A stretch of 64,000 nt of DNA from the NCBI GenBank assembly GCA_001714685.2, contig MDTP02000008.1, positions 1 to 64,000 of the forward strand. The letters run 5' to 3'. The notes under the pieces were generated by a model. It was not told the DNA's origin. It worked only from the letters and a program-made list of their open reading frames with translations, and did not search any database. This stretch comes from Methanosarcina sp. Ant1 (GTDB lineage Archaea; Halobacteriota; Methanosarcinia; Methanosarcinales; Methanosarcinaceae). Position numbers and translations under genes: made by a program. Shown piece after piece: positions 19,663 through 28,810 of the stretch (positions within the stretch are counted from its first letter, which is position 1; each line of letters starts with the position of its first letter).

Positions 19663-20658
19663 TCAGTTCACGGATACTTCAAAAAGGCCTTTCTTTTCCT
19701 CTATCTTGAATTTCACGTCTAGAAATTGTTCAGTGATCCAGATATTTGTTGCAGTATGAAGAGAAAGTTCCCTGACAGTGTAAGAACTATTTCCTGCAAG
19801 AGCCATATATGGGATCAGCTGATCTGCCAGATGTATGTCCACAGAGCTCCCTGCACTCATTTCGGAGATAATTTCTTCTGCAGCATGTTTGCCTACCTTT
19901 TCTGCAGGAAGCCCCCTCTCCCCAAGAGCGCTTCCCCCTAGAAAGCCTGCCCATAAGGTTATTCCACTTCCAGTTGAAAAAGCCTCAAAGGATTTGGTTT
20001 CAATCTGGGATGGGTATCCAGCTTCCTGAAGCCTAATTCTGGCAGCTTCTGCCTGGCGCAAAGGCACATGAGCCGGAAGATTCGAAGCATGAGAAATTCC
20101 TCTTATTTCGTCCTCTTCTTTTAAAAAATGAAATCCTTGAAGCCTGCATGGTTCAAAAGAAGCTGAAACTCTACCTCCTCCCTTCGGGTAGTAACCATGT
20201 TCCTTTAGGACCACTTTGCCTGCATAGCCCAGTTGTTCCAGAGCCTTAAAAGTTACTTGCTGCAGGTAGTCCATTGTCGGAGCCCAGGCCACATCAGTTC
20301 CTCCCCTTATCGTGAGTTCGACCTTTTCTTTTGCAAAAGGCAGGGCAGGCATAAGACACTGGAGAAACAGGGTTATGCTTCCTGCGGTTCCGATATTAAT
20401 ATCATATTTGCCCCCCTTTATTTCCACTGGAGCAAAGGAGAGCTCTGTTGAACCTGGAAAAAGCCCCGAAACTCGAGCTTTACAGATTCTGGCTGCAGTT
20501 TCCAGAGCTTTTAAATGCTGTTGCTTCAAGCCTGGATTTTGTCTGTTTTTTCTAATCTTTGTGACTCTGATCTCTCTTCCCGTGACTGCGGAAAGAGCAA
20601 CAGCGGTCCTGACTAATTGGCCTCCACCCTCCCCGTAAGAGCCGTCAATTTCTAACAT
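19663..20658 (-). CDS. rtcA: RNA 3'-terminal phosphate cyclase
   Basis: Converts RNA 3'-phosphate ends to 2',3'-cyclic phosphate using ATP through an adenylated histidine. The 331-aa protein begins with DGSYGEGGGQLVRTAVALSA, the family signature, and carries the C-terminal HLADQL motif with the expected nucleophile His near residue 276. Length is typical. It converges with kptA, leaving 88 bp between the stop codons, so two RNA 2'/3' end-modifying enzymes are adjacent. No ribosome-binding site of note. Confidence 0.94.
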   Translation of the reverse strand: MLEIDGSYGEGGGQLVRTAVALSAVTGREIRVTKIRKNRQNPGLKQQHLKALETAARICKARVSGLFPGSTELSFAPVEIKGGKYDINIGTAGSITLFLQCLMPALPFAKEKVELTIRGGTDVAWAPTMDYLQQVTFKALEQLGYAGKVVLKEHGYYPKGGGRVSASFEPCRLQGFHFLKEEDEIRGISHASNLPAHVPLRQAEAARIRLQEAGYPSQIETKSFEAFSTGSGITLWAGFLGGSALGERGLPAEKVGKHAAEEIISEMSAGSSVDIHLADQLIPYMALAGNSSYTVRELSLHTATNIWITEQFLDVKFKIEEKKGLFEVSVN

Positions 20659-20713
20659 TCTCTCTCCTACACTTAAATTTTAATTTCATCTCTAGCTCTT
20701 TTTAATTTCATCT

Positions 20714-22183
20714 TTACTTCGTTTTATTATCTTCCATCATGTTTCTAATTGCAGCTATTACCGCCGGCCGGAGAGGATCCACAAGCATGGAGACTGGTGG
20801 AGCGTAGCAGGTCTCCGTATCAAGGAGATCTCTGATTGTTGCTTTCTTCCTGACTGCAAGGCAGAGAGCATCCACTCTCTCTTTTATACCCTCTCCTCCA
20901 GCAAGCTGCGCACCTACTAGACAATCATCTTTAAACAAGAGTTTGATATACAGGTCTTTTCGACCTGGATAATAGGAAGCTCTTGTGCGCCCGCGGGAAA
21001 ATCCAGTAATCAATCTCATTCCATTGCTCTCAGCTTTCTCCGAGGTAATTCCCACTCCACCGAACTGCAAATTTCCTGCCACGGCTACCCAGGGGTCCGT
21101 CAGAGACCCGAAAGTGGTACGCTTTCCTGTTATATTGTTGCCAATTACATCGGCCATACGCCTGGCTGTTGTACCCAGCTGACTGAGTCTGGCTTCTCCT
21201 GTTATAAAGTCAGTTACTTCTACACATTCTCCACCTGCATATACATAAGGAAGAAATTCATATCCTGCTTTCACCTGGAGCATTTCGTTTACAACTATTC
21301 CTCCGGCTTTTCCTATCTCGATCCCGGCCTTAAGAGCAAGGGAAACTTCAGGTTTTACCCCACTTGCCAGAAGCACAAGATCTGCAGGAAACTGCTTATC
21401 TCCTACATGTAAAATTTTTTCTTTCCAGAATCTTTCAGGAAAGACCACTGATTCCCCGGAAATTACTTCAACACCCAAAACTTGCAGGTACTCCCTTATA
21501 ATCTCAGCAATATCAAGATCAAGTTGTCTGGAAAGCAGGCTTTTGCTCCTGGTTACAAGAAGAGTTTTAATTCCCCTCCTAGCAAATGCCGCGGCACATT
21601 CGATTCCTATTGTCCCCCCACCTATGATGCAGACTTTCCCGGCAGTTTCCAGGGCTTTTTCAAAGAGCATGCCGTCAGCAAGGCTCCTCAAGGTAAATAT
21701 GCCATAAGGGAGAATATTTAAGCGACTTGTTCGGGGTACAAAGGGCAGACTGCCTGTGGAAATCACGAGTTTGTCAAAAGGATAAACTCCCTCCCCTGTC
21801 CGAACAGTTCTTAAATCCAGATCTATTGACCTGACACTCTCATTTAGCCTGACATCTATTCTTTTTTTCCTAAAAAAATCCGGGGGTTTTACTACAAGTT
21901 TTTCAAAGCTATCAATTTCCCGGCTCAAAACAAAAGGGATTCCGCAGTGACTGTAAGCAGTGTGAGAATCTCTTGAAAGTACAGTTATTTCATAATCACT
22001 CTGTCTTCTAATTTTGGTGGCAGCTGCCATGCCGCAGGCTCCTCCTCCGATAATGACGATTTTTGAAGGGCCTTTCTTTTCTGGATTTTGTGCGGAAACT
22101 TTGCTCGAAAATTCTTCCTTAATTCCAGCCGCTTTCTGGACTTTTTCATCTACAGCATCTTGTGTGCAGAAATTGCTTTCCAT
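20714..22183 (-). CDS. FAD-dependent NAD(P)H oxidase/CoA-disulfide reductase-like protein
   Basis: The 489-aa flavoprotein belongs to the NADH oxidase/CoA-disulfide reductase group. It has an FAD-binding GGGACGMAAA near residue 46, the redox cysteine in SHCGIPFVLS (Cys80), a second dinucleotide fold VCIIGGGTIGIECAAAFARRG, and the FAD segment VYAGGECVEV. A C-terminal dimerisation domain ends with a CYAPPVSMLVDPL segment typical of these enzymes. The first 38 residues are an uncharacteristic polar extension. It may reduce disulfides, CoA-SS-CoA, polysulfide or oxygen; sequence does not decide. Only 55 bp from rtcA on the same strand. Confidence 0.85.
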   Translation of the reverse strand: MESNFCTQDAVDEKVQKAAGIKEEFSSKVSAQNPEKKGPSKIVIIGGGACGMAAATKIRRQSDYEITVLSRDSHTAYSHCGIPFVLSREIDSFEKLVVKPPDFFRKKRIDVRLNESVRSIDLDLRTVRTGEGVYPFDKLVISTGSLPFVPRTSRLNILPYGIFTLRSLADGMLFEKALETAGKVCIIGGGTIGIECAAAFARRGIKTLLVTRSKSLLSRQLDLDIAEIIREYLQVLGVEVISGESVVFPERFWKEKILHVGDKQFPADLVLLASGVKPEVSLALKAGIEIGKAGGIVVNEMLQVKAGYEFLPYVYAGGECVEVTDFITGEARLSQLGTTARRMADVIGNNITGKRTTFGSLTDPWVAVAGNLQFGGVGITSEKAESNGMRLITGFSRGRTRASYYPGRKDLYIKLLFKDDCLVGAQLAGGEGIKERVDALCLAVRKKATIRDLLDTETCYAPPVSMLVDPLRPAVIAAIRNMMEDNKTK

Positions 22184-23079
22184 ACTCTTAATAATGGTGT
22201 TTCACGTTTATTATAGGTTTTTAAAGGGCCGGAAAGCTTTCAGCTTTCTGAATCAAGAGCCATTTGAGAACAGAGGAATATTGATGCTAGTTTAAAGGTG
22301 CTGAACGAGCGAAGGGGGCTGAACGAGCGAGTTTGGGAGTGGGGGGTTAATACATAAAAAAGTTTCTATGCCTCGCCCGTTCAATTTTTTACAAGTCTTT
22401 TGTTTTATATATACTTTTCTAAATTTTTCTAGTTTATTCTTTTTTACAATTTCTAAATTTTCCCCAGAGGTGTTCCGAAAATTTATTTCTCTCAAAGATA
22501 TCGGGTACGAAATAAATAACTTGGGTTTAATGGAACTTTTTAAATAACCACAAAGTTCTTAAGTCCTGGCGGCATTAAACATTCTGGATTTAAAATATGT
22601 GACGTACAGGGTACCTGTTTTGCCGAAATTCTTTTAAAGGCAGGCGGGAGCTGTGCTGTCAGGTCGTATCAAAATTAACAACTTCATCCATTCATCATTG
22701 CTGAATTCGTAAAGACAACCTAATGTAACTAATTCGCATGCAAATGTAAAAATTTCAGATTTACATACGTTACCACTCAGGGCTAAAATTATTCAATATA
22801 AAATTTAAATTCATAATCGTCACCCATGAAATAAAAGTCAAAATGTGCTATCGATAAACCTGATACATTTCACTTACTACTTTACCACTTATCGTTAGGG
22901 AGTTCCTTGGTTACGGGATAAGGCGTCTGGTGCACTTTAGTTGCTCATGCCAGGATTACCCGCTTTTCGGGGTTATTTCTGAAAAATTCAGTTATCAGGT
23001 ATTGAATGATAAACACTAAATTTGGCTTCTCACTCTGAAATGTATCTCAGGGTTATAAATAAAAACTTATGTTAGGAAG
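22184..23079. other. Long intergenic region upstream of dnaG, first part
   Basis: No protein gene is supported. Near 22302-22330 the motif GCTGAACGAGCGA occurs twice. Around 22895-22990 the DNA is more GC-rich and includes a CCCG-CTTTT-CGGG hairpin, possibly part of an RNA, but with no clear boundaries. Confidence 0.4.
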
Positions 23080-23340
23080 AGGATTTTCGGGCATATTTGG
23101 AAGGTCTCAGAGACATTGCGGGTATTATTGTCTGCTGCGCCGGCTCGGAGTTCAGGAATATCTCTATCTAAGAGGGCTTTAAGCTAGGCTAACGCACGGC
23201 TGACACTTTACTTGGCTTTCAAAGATAAAAGCTTCCATCAAATAAGGTCACTCCGGGCATTCTGCCGGATTAAGTCTCCTGGCATAGGTGATAATGAATT
23301 ACGGGCAGAGCCGGAATTATACTTCCGGTCGCAATTATCT
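23080..23340 (+). ncRNA. Candidate structured RNA of unknown type
   Basis: A TATA-like GTTATAAATA (23051-23060) sits about 25 bp before a locally GC-rich segment with several small hairpins: GTCTC-A-GAGAC near 23104, a bulged CCGGGCA/TGCCGG stem near 23254-23270 and CCGGAA-TTATAC-TTCCGG at about 23311-23328. There is no long open frame. I checked for RNase P, SRP and tRNA signatures and found none. It could also be an unusually structured dnaG leader. Confidence 0.25.
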
Positions 23341-23600
23341 TTAATTCTTAAATCTGCCTCTTCAAGGGTGTACTATCTCTGACTGGTCTTGAAATCTGAT
23401 TTTTACTATTTTTGCATGTTCTAAACCTTTACGAATTTTCAGAGTAGAGGTAGGTTTGTATTATCAGAAAACTGCTTGGATTCAAAATTCAGAAAAGTAA
23501 TTATATCGTAATTGTTCGGGAATACCAAAACAATTTACTGTGGGAATTAGTTTAAAAAATTGTTAACGATAAATCATTCACAATATCAAGGAGAATTTAC

Positions 23601-25193
23601 ATGCAAAATACGGATACTACAAAGTACATCATTCATTCTAAAATTAACGCTGATGGGGTAATTGAACGCCCTGATATCGTAGGGGCTATCTTTGGCCAGA
23701 CCGAGGGATTACTCGGGGCTGATCTTGATCTGCGTGATCTGCAAAAGACCGGTAGGATTGGCAGGATCGAGGTAATGGTTACTGCTAAAGGGGGTAAGAC
23801 CAAAGGAAATATCTTTGTTCCTTCAAGTCTTGATAAAGTTGAGACATCCATTCTTGCCGCAGCTCTTGAGACAATTGATAGGGTGGGACCTTGCAGCGCC
23901 AAAATTGAGGTTTTCCAGGTAGAAGATGTGAGGGCTGTAAAGCGCAAGAAGATCATTGAAAGGGCAAAACTCATTTTCACCAAAATGTTTGATGAGACCG
24001 TACCCGAATCTCAGGAACTTGCTGATGAAGTTAGGCAGTCTGTAAGGGTTGACGAACTTACTTATTACGGAAAGTCCAGAATTCCATGTGGGCCGAACGT
24101 TCTTAATTCTGATGCCATTATTATTGTTGAAGGTAGGGCTGACATCCTGAACCTACTCCGCTACGGTATAAAAAACACTATTTGTGTAGGTGGAACAAAC
24201 ATTCCCCCTGAAGTTGCAGAGCTTACTAAAAAGAAGACAGTAACTGCTTTTACGGATGGAGATCGCGGAGGAGAACTCATCATTCGTGAGCTCCTACAGG
24301 TGGCAGATATTGACTACGTTGCTCGTGCTCCAGATGGAAAATGTGTAGAAGATCTTGTCCAGAAAGAAATTATCAGAACCCTTCGACGGAAGGTTCCTGT
24401 GGAGCAGATAATTGAAAAATACGGAATTCAGGAAAGGGAGAGCGAGGAAGGAGCCTGCAGGCTGGAAAGGATTCCGAAAAGAAAGATAAGGGCACCCGAA
24501 GTTGTCCCGAGGGTTGCGGAGAAGAAACTACACAAGCGCGTTAAGGTACATAGAGTCTCCTCAAAGCCAGACCTTTACGGAGAGGAGCTTTCGGAAGAAG
24601 AGCTGGAAGGGGTAGGTTCTGAAAAAACCTTTGAAAAAGCTCCTGAAAGGGTTTATGAAAAAACCCCTGAAAAAGTTCCCGAAAAAACCTTTGAAAAAAT
24701 CTCTGAAAAGAATCCTTTGATAACAGAACAAGTCGAGGCAAAATCTGTCGCCGTAAAACCCCAATTTTCGGCCGGCCTAGCTCCTGCTTCAAGAGTTCCG
24801 AGAGGAAAGCCTCAAGCTGATAAGGTTGTTCCATCCGTGAAAGTTCCCGGGGGTGAGGCTGTCAGGGTCTCTCCTGCTCCGGTAAAGGCAGCTCCTGTTT
24901 CTCCCGAGGCTATCAGGTTCAGACCTCATGCTGAAGCCCTTAAAGGGACTCTTACAGCCAGAATTCTGGATACTGAGGACAAAGTAATAGAAGAAATTGC
25001 AGTCAGGGATCTTGCCAGCAGATTGAAGTCCTATAAAGATAACGTCCGAAGTGTGGTTTTCGATGGCGTAATTACTCAAAGACTCGTGGATATAGCGTCT
25101 AGCAATTCGATAAAAAACCTCATCGGTGTAAAAATAGGTAACATTGCAAAAGCCCCGGTTGATATGGAAATCTTGACCTCCAGTATGCTCTGA
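23601..25193 (+). CDS. dnaG: Archaeal DnaG-type primase with Pro-Glu-Lys-rich linker
   Basis: The 530-aa protein has the archaeal DnaG N-terminal region, a TOPRIM domain with EGRAD (177-181) and DGDRGG (219-224), and a conserved C-terminal segment after about residue 430. Between them lies a low-complexity region of about 150 residues with [18 protein letters not shown]-like repeats. Archaeal DnaG has primase activity in vitro and is also found associated with the exosome. AAGGAGA lies 8 nt before the ATG. The variable linker is longer than in compact family members and probably disordered. Confidence 0.93.
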   Translation: MQNTDTTKYIIHSKINADGVIERPDIVGAIFGQTEGLLGADLDLRDLQKTGRIGRIEVMVTAKGGKTKGNIFVPSSLDKVETSILAAALETIDRVGPCSAKIEVFQVEDVRAVKRKKIIERAKLIFTKMFDETVPESQELADEVRQSVRVDELTYYGKSRIPCGPNVLNSDAIIIVEGRADILNLLRYGIKNTICVGGTNIPPEVAELTKKKTVTAFTDGDRGGELIIRELLQVADIDYVARAPDGKCVEDLVQKEIIRTLRRKVPVEQIIEKYGIQERESEEGACRLERIPKRKIRAPEVVPRVAEKKLHKRVKVHRVSSKPDLYGEELSEEELEGVGSEKTFEKAPERVYEKTPEKVPEKTFEKISEKNPLITEQVEAKSVAVKPQFSAGLAPASRVPRGKPQADKVVPSVKVPGGEAVRVSPAPVKAAPVSPEAIRFRPHAEALKGTLTARILDTEDKVIEEIAVRDLASRLKSYKDNVRSVVFDGVITQRLVDIASSNSIKNLIGVKIGNIAKAPVDMEILTSSML

Positions 25194-25668
25194 GAGGTCT
25201 TTTACTTCCTTCATTTTTATTCATTTTTTTACTCATTTCATTTTTATTTCATTTCTTTTTTGTTTCTTACAGATTTTTCTTTCTTTTTTGTTTCTTTTTG
25301 GCTTCGAAACCTTTAATTTTTTTATTAATGTGCGAATCTTTCAGATGCGACTATATCTTTCCCTATCGATTTTCTAAAATTAATATTCTTGCATCCTTTA
25401 TTTACTTTCTAAAGTTAAACCTCGTCTGGCTGATCTCTTCTATATAATATTTATTTCCAGGACGTGTGGAATCACTACTATTTGGCATGATTTCACACTA
25501 CGATGATAAATTTCACACTTTCTTCCATAATCCTTCATTATTTATCATAAAGATTATATGAAAAACTTTATTACTGTAAACTAGGAACTATATTTCCTCG
25601 GGCAATTCTTTTATCTGGATTAAGATAATATTACATTGATCTTGTAATATTATGTAGGTCTGTTCGCT
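25194..25668. other. Intergenic DNA, T-rich
   Basis: A T-rich plus-strand tract (25200-25330) follows dnaG and may end its transcript. No gene or strong structure is seen in the rest. Confidence 0.5.
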
Positions 25669-25947
25669 ATGCACAAGGAAGAGCTCATACAATTGCACAC
25701 ATATATGGCGCAAATGAAGAGATACTTTGAAAGGCACGGAATAACGCACGAATTCGATGACTACAAGGCTTTATCCATAAGCCCTGTCCACATTCACCGG
25801 AGCAAGGCAGATCACAAGCGCGCAATTTTTATTTTAGGAGGCGAGCTTGCAAACCTTATGTCCCGGGATGACCCTATCTTTGAGGAAGGATCAGTCCAGA
25901 TGAGGGAATCTCTTAATTCCGTCATCAAGCTCATGGGTAGTAACTGA
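25669..25947 (+). CDS. UPF0058 family protein
   Basis: The 92-aa protein matches the archaeal UPF0058 family, with the characteristic YKALSISPVHIHRSKADHKR stretch whose histidines may bind metal. Function is unknown; the family is widespread in euryarchaea. No clear ribosome-binding site precedes the ATG. Its last 17 bp overlap the 3' end of the convergent acetyltransferase gene, so transcription of the two could interfere. Confidence 0.85.
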   Translation: MHKEELIQLHTYMAQMKRYFERHGITHEFDDYKALSISPVHIHRSKADHKRAIFILGGELANLMSRDDPIFEEGSVQMRESLNSVIKLMGSN

Positions 25948-26461
25948 TAGGGCCCCTGAAAGTGGTAAGGAATTCGTTGTCCGAAAATAAGGGTTTGAGA
26001 TATTTTTGTTTTGAGATCAAAAGACGGTATGGATGCAAGTGCATTTTCATAACCATACCATCTTCCCCATCTGAATAATATTTTTTTTCGGTCCAGCAGG
26101 GTACGAATCCTATGGATCGGTATAATTTTTGCGCTCCTTTATTGCTATTTCTTACTTCCAATCTTGCGTATTTAAGCCCATTTGCAACAAATATATCGCA
26201 GATCTTATGGATCAGTTCTGTACCTATCCCTCTTCCCCGGTATTCTTCTTTGACTCCAACGGAAAAAATATGCCCTTCATTTTCTGCGGAACGGTAGCCT
26301 ACGATATACCCAACGACTTTTCCGTTCTGTTCCGCAACAAGGAAGCCGTCTACGACCATTTCGTAAAAACTCATATACACCAGGGAGTTATGCTCCGAAA
26401 AAGCCTCTCTTTCAATTTCGACTATTTCCTGGAAGTCCTCAGGTGCAAAATGCCTTATCAT
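25931..26461 (-). CDS. GNAT N-acetyltransferase, RimI-like
   Basis: The 176-aa protein has a complete GNAT fold: an N-terminal EDFQEIVEIEREAF, beta-strand VGYIVGYR, the acetyl-CoA loop KEEYRGRGIGTELI (motif A) and LEVRNSNKGAQKLYRSIGF (motif B), a combination typical of RimI protein N-terminal acetyltransferases. About 30 residues beyond the fold are not conserved-looking. Archaeal RimI-like enzymes acetylate N-termini of many proteins; the substrate here is unknown. Its 3' end overlaps the convergent UPF0058 gene. Confidence 0.85.
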   Translation of the reverse strand: MIRHFAPEDFQEIVEIEREAFSEHNSLVYMSFYEMVVDGFLVAEQNGKVVGYIVGYRSAENEGHIFSVGVKEEYRGRGIGTELIHKICDIFVANGLKYARLEVRNSNKGAQKLYRSIGFVPCWTEKKYYSDGEDGMVMKMHLHPYRLLISKQKYLKPLFSDNEFLTTFRGPISYYP

Positions 26462-26661
26462 AATATCTAATATATTCCTGCCATTTTATTATTTCTTCGA
26501 GGGAAAATTTTCCTTACAGATTCTTCCAGTTCAGATATTCAACAAATCTGATTTATAACTCATGGGTTACAGAACCTGTTACGATCCAAACTGGCAGGAT
26601 CAAATCCAAAGGTTAGAACCCTAAGCTTGCATAGCCTCATTTTGAGAATTAGCGTGCAGGC

Positions 26662-28536
26662 TCAAAGTTTCTTAACGTGTCTGAGATCCACCGCAACTCC
26701 TCTACTGGATTTTACCATTTCATTTCCGCTCATCGAGGCTCGACCTACACAAAGGGCGCTCTCTCCAAGAACAATCACTTCATCATTAGGCCTAATTTGC
26801 GGATCTGCCTGAAGCACGCCAGGAGCAAGAATTGAACCACGCGGGACAAAATCGTCAATTTTTACTATATATTTTCCACTTTTTAACATCAGTTCCGTCC
26901 CCTCGAGAGAAAGAGCAAGCATCCCGTACTGCGGAACTAAAGTCGCAAGCTGCTTTTTCCCGACAAAGAGCTGGTACTTAGGGAAACGGCCTTTGACCAC
27001 AAGCTTTCCGGCTTCTTCAGAAAAGAGAAATCTGGCATCTTCTCCGAACTGATAGCCTGCAATTGCCCTTAGAAAATTCTTTTTCTCCTCTTCCGCATTC
27101 AAGCTTTTCTTGCTGAAATCTTCGGCTGCGCAAAGGGATTCAATAATGCTCTTCAGATTTGAAAGAGCTTCCATAGACACAAGACTTTCTTTTGCAGTGT
27201 ATGTAATTTCAATTCCCAATTTGCTGGCCACTCTTTCGCAGATTTCTCTGTATGCCCCTTCAACATGGGCAACTACTGCCTTATATTTGTATTTTGAGAG
27301 ATATGCCTCAAGACAGCTGGAAACCCAGGCTTTTTCCTCTTCGTCCCAGTGCCCTGTCACCGCGGTGTCGTAATGGGCTGCAGGATATGTCAGTTCCAGT
27401 TCTCTGGGCACTATCCCAAGAGGTGAAGTTAATATCACTTCATGCACAAACTTCCGATAGTTTCCAAGGCTCAGAATAAATTTCTGATGGGATTGAGAGG
27501 TTGAATAGGGTTTTCTTGCAGCACATGGGAGGAGCAGGAGGACATCAAGGTCAGGAGGTGTATACCTTTCCTGTACGCGCTGCGCAAACCTTGCTACTTC
27601 TATTCGGGATAGGGCTTCGGAAGTATCTGCAAGGAGCTGGTTTTTCCGGAAAGCAGGAACTTTTTCCTCAAGGTAAGAATATTCGAAATCCCCGAGGCGA
27701 AGCAGGGCTGTGAGCCAGGGTCTGACCCTGCACTGGCCTTCAACGTATTCCCTCAATGTTCCTGCCCGTATTCTTTCCCGGACAAGGGAAAGCTCTGCCT
27801 CGAGAGCATCCCTGTTATGGGCTGTAATAAATTTTGCTCTATCGATTTTCGGGAGGTTTCGTAGCTCTGAGGGCCTGGCAGAAGCACATACCCTGCACCT
27901 GCAGGGAAACTCTGCCAAGGAGTCAAGATAAAAACTGCCTGAAGCTGTCAAATAGATGTCTGAATAAGCTGCAATTTCTGCCCTCGTATCATCCAGAACA
28001 TCGATTCCAAGATAGGCCAGCATTGCTACATTTTCAGGAAGCGCAAGGTTTGGAGCATATAAAGCCGTATCTGGAGGGATGCGGTCTTTCAGCTCAAGAA
28101 GGGTTTCGAGAAACTTTCGAGCATTGTTTTCAAGGGTTCCTGCCCCTTCCATTATATAAAGGTCACTTTCCAGAATCTCTCCTTCTGCTCTGAGAATGGA
28201 ACCTGTTGGGCCGTCCGTTTTTTCGCCATCGTTAGTGGTAAATGTTTTCGTTTTTCCTCTTGAATCGGCTGAGATATAAGGGGGATAAGCCTGGTGCGGC
28301 AGGATTATCAGAGTCCCGTTTCCTGCTTTTTCCCGGATTTGTTTTACGCGGGCTTCAAGCGCTGCCTGAGATTCGACACCCCAGGAGCTACCTGCATCGA
28401 CAACAGGGCCAGGACTTTCAAGGTTTCCGAGCTCTGCAGTACTTAGAATGCAGGGTGTACGAATTTCTGGAGAAAGCAGGAGTTTCCCGATCCTGGCTGC
28501 CCCATCTCTCTGTTCTATCTCAAAGTACTGTGTCAT
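26662..28536 (-). CDS. arcS: Archaeosine synthase (TgtA2/ArcS family)
   Basis: Converts preQ0 at position 15 of archaeal tRNA to archaeosine, or its lysine adduct. The protein of about 624 aa has a TGT-like N-terminal barrel that includes QYFEIEQRDGAARIG, a CRCRVC cysteine cluster, a middle domain with LLLPCAARKPYSTSQSHQKF and a C-terminal PUA domain (about the last 75 residues). The LLPC..KPY..S segment is a hallmark of the archaeosine synthase group. The start at ATG 28536 is chosen because AGAGGA lies 5 nt upstream; an in-frame start at 28581 is less likely. Confidence 0.9.
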   Translation of the reverse strand: MTQYFEIEQRDGAARIGKLLLSPEIRTPCILSTAELGNLESPGPVVDAGSSWGVESQAALEARVKQIREKAGNGTLIILPHQAYPPYISADSRGKTKTFTTNDGEKTDGPTGSILRAEGEILESDLYIMEGAGTLENNARKFLETLLELKDRIPPDTALYAPNLALPENVAMLAYLGIDVLDDTRAEIAAYSDIYLTASGSFYLDSLAEFPCRCRVCASARPSELRNLPKIDRAKFITAHNRDALEAELSLVRERIRAGTLREYVEGQCRVRPWLTALLRLGDFEYSYLEEKVPAFRKNQLLADTSEALSRIEVARFAQRVQERYTPPDLDVLLLLPCAARKPYSTSQSHQKFILSLGNYRKFVHEVILTSPLGIVPRELELTYPAAHYDTAVTGHWDEEEKAWVSSCLEAYLSKYKYKAVVAHVEGAYREICERVASKLGIEITYTAKESLVSMEALSNLKSIIESLCAAEDFSKKSLNAEEEKKNFLRAIAGYQFGEDARFLFSEEAGKLVVKGRFPKYQLFVGKKQLATLVPQYGMLALSLEGTELMLKSGKYIVKIDDFVPRGSILAPGVLQADPQIRPNDEVIVLGESALCVGRASMSGNEMVKSSRGVAVDLRHVKKL

Positions 28537-28810
28537 ATTTGTCCTCTTATGTCTATCAGGATGTAAAGGTTTGTCCTGCACTAATCCTGAGAGTTTCTTC
28601 TTTCTGTCTGATTTCTTTAAACCTGAAGAGCTCTCTCGATTATGCTTATCTTTTAAATGTCTTTCCAGGAAGAAGAAGGGTGATATATTTTTATATATTA
28701 TTAATATTGATTACGTGCTGCAACTGTGCTGCAACTTATCTCTCATTTATCTGTCTCCAGCCGTGACAGAAATTCTATTTTTCACATCTGATTTTAATTA
28801 GAGGTCTATA

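Noticed and set aside
22500-23600. RNase P RNA, SRP RNA or tRNA in the long gap before dnaG
   Set aside because: The conserved GAGGAAAGTC and ACAGAAA of RNase P, the SRP S-domain motifs and a GTTCRA T-loop with an acceptor stem were not found.
25931-25947. Overlap of UPF0058 and acetyltransferase as a sign of misannotation
   Set aside because: Both proteins are well supported; a 17-bp convergent overlap is acceptable.
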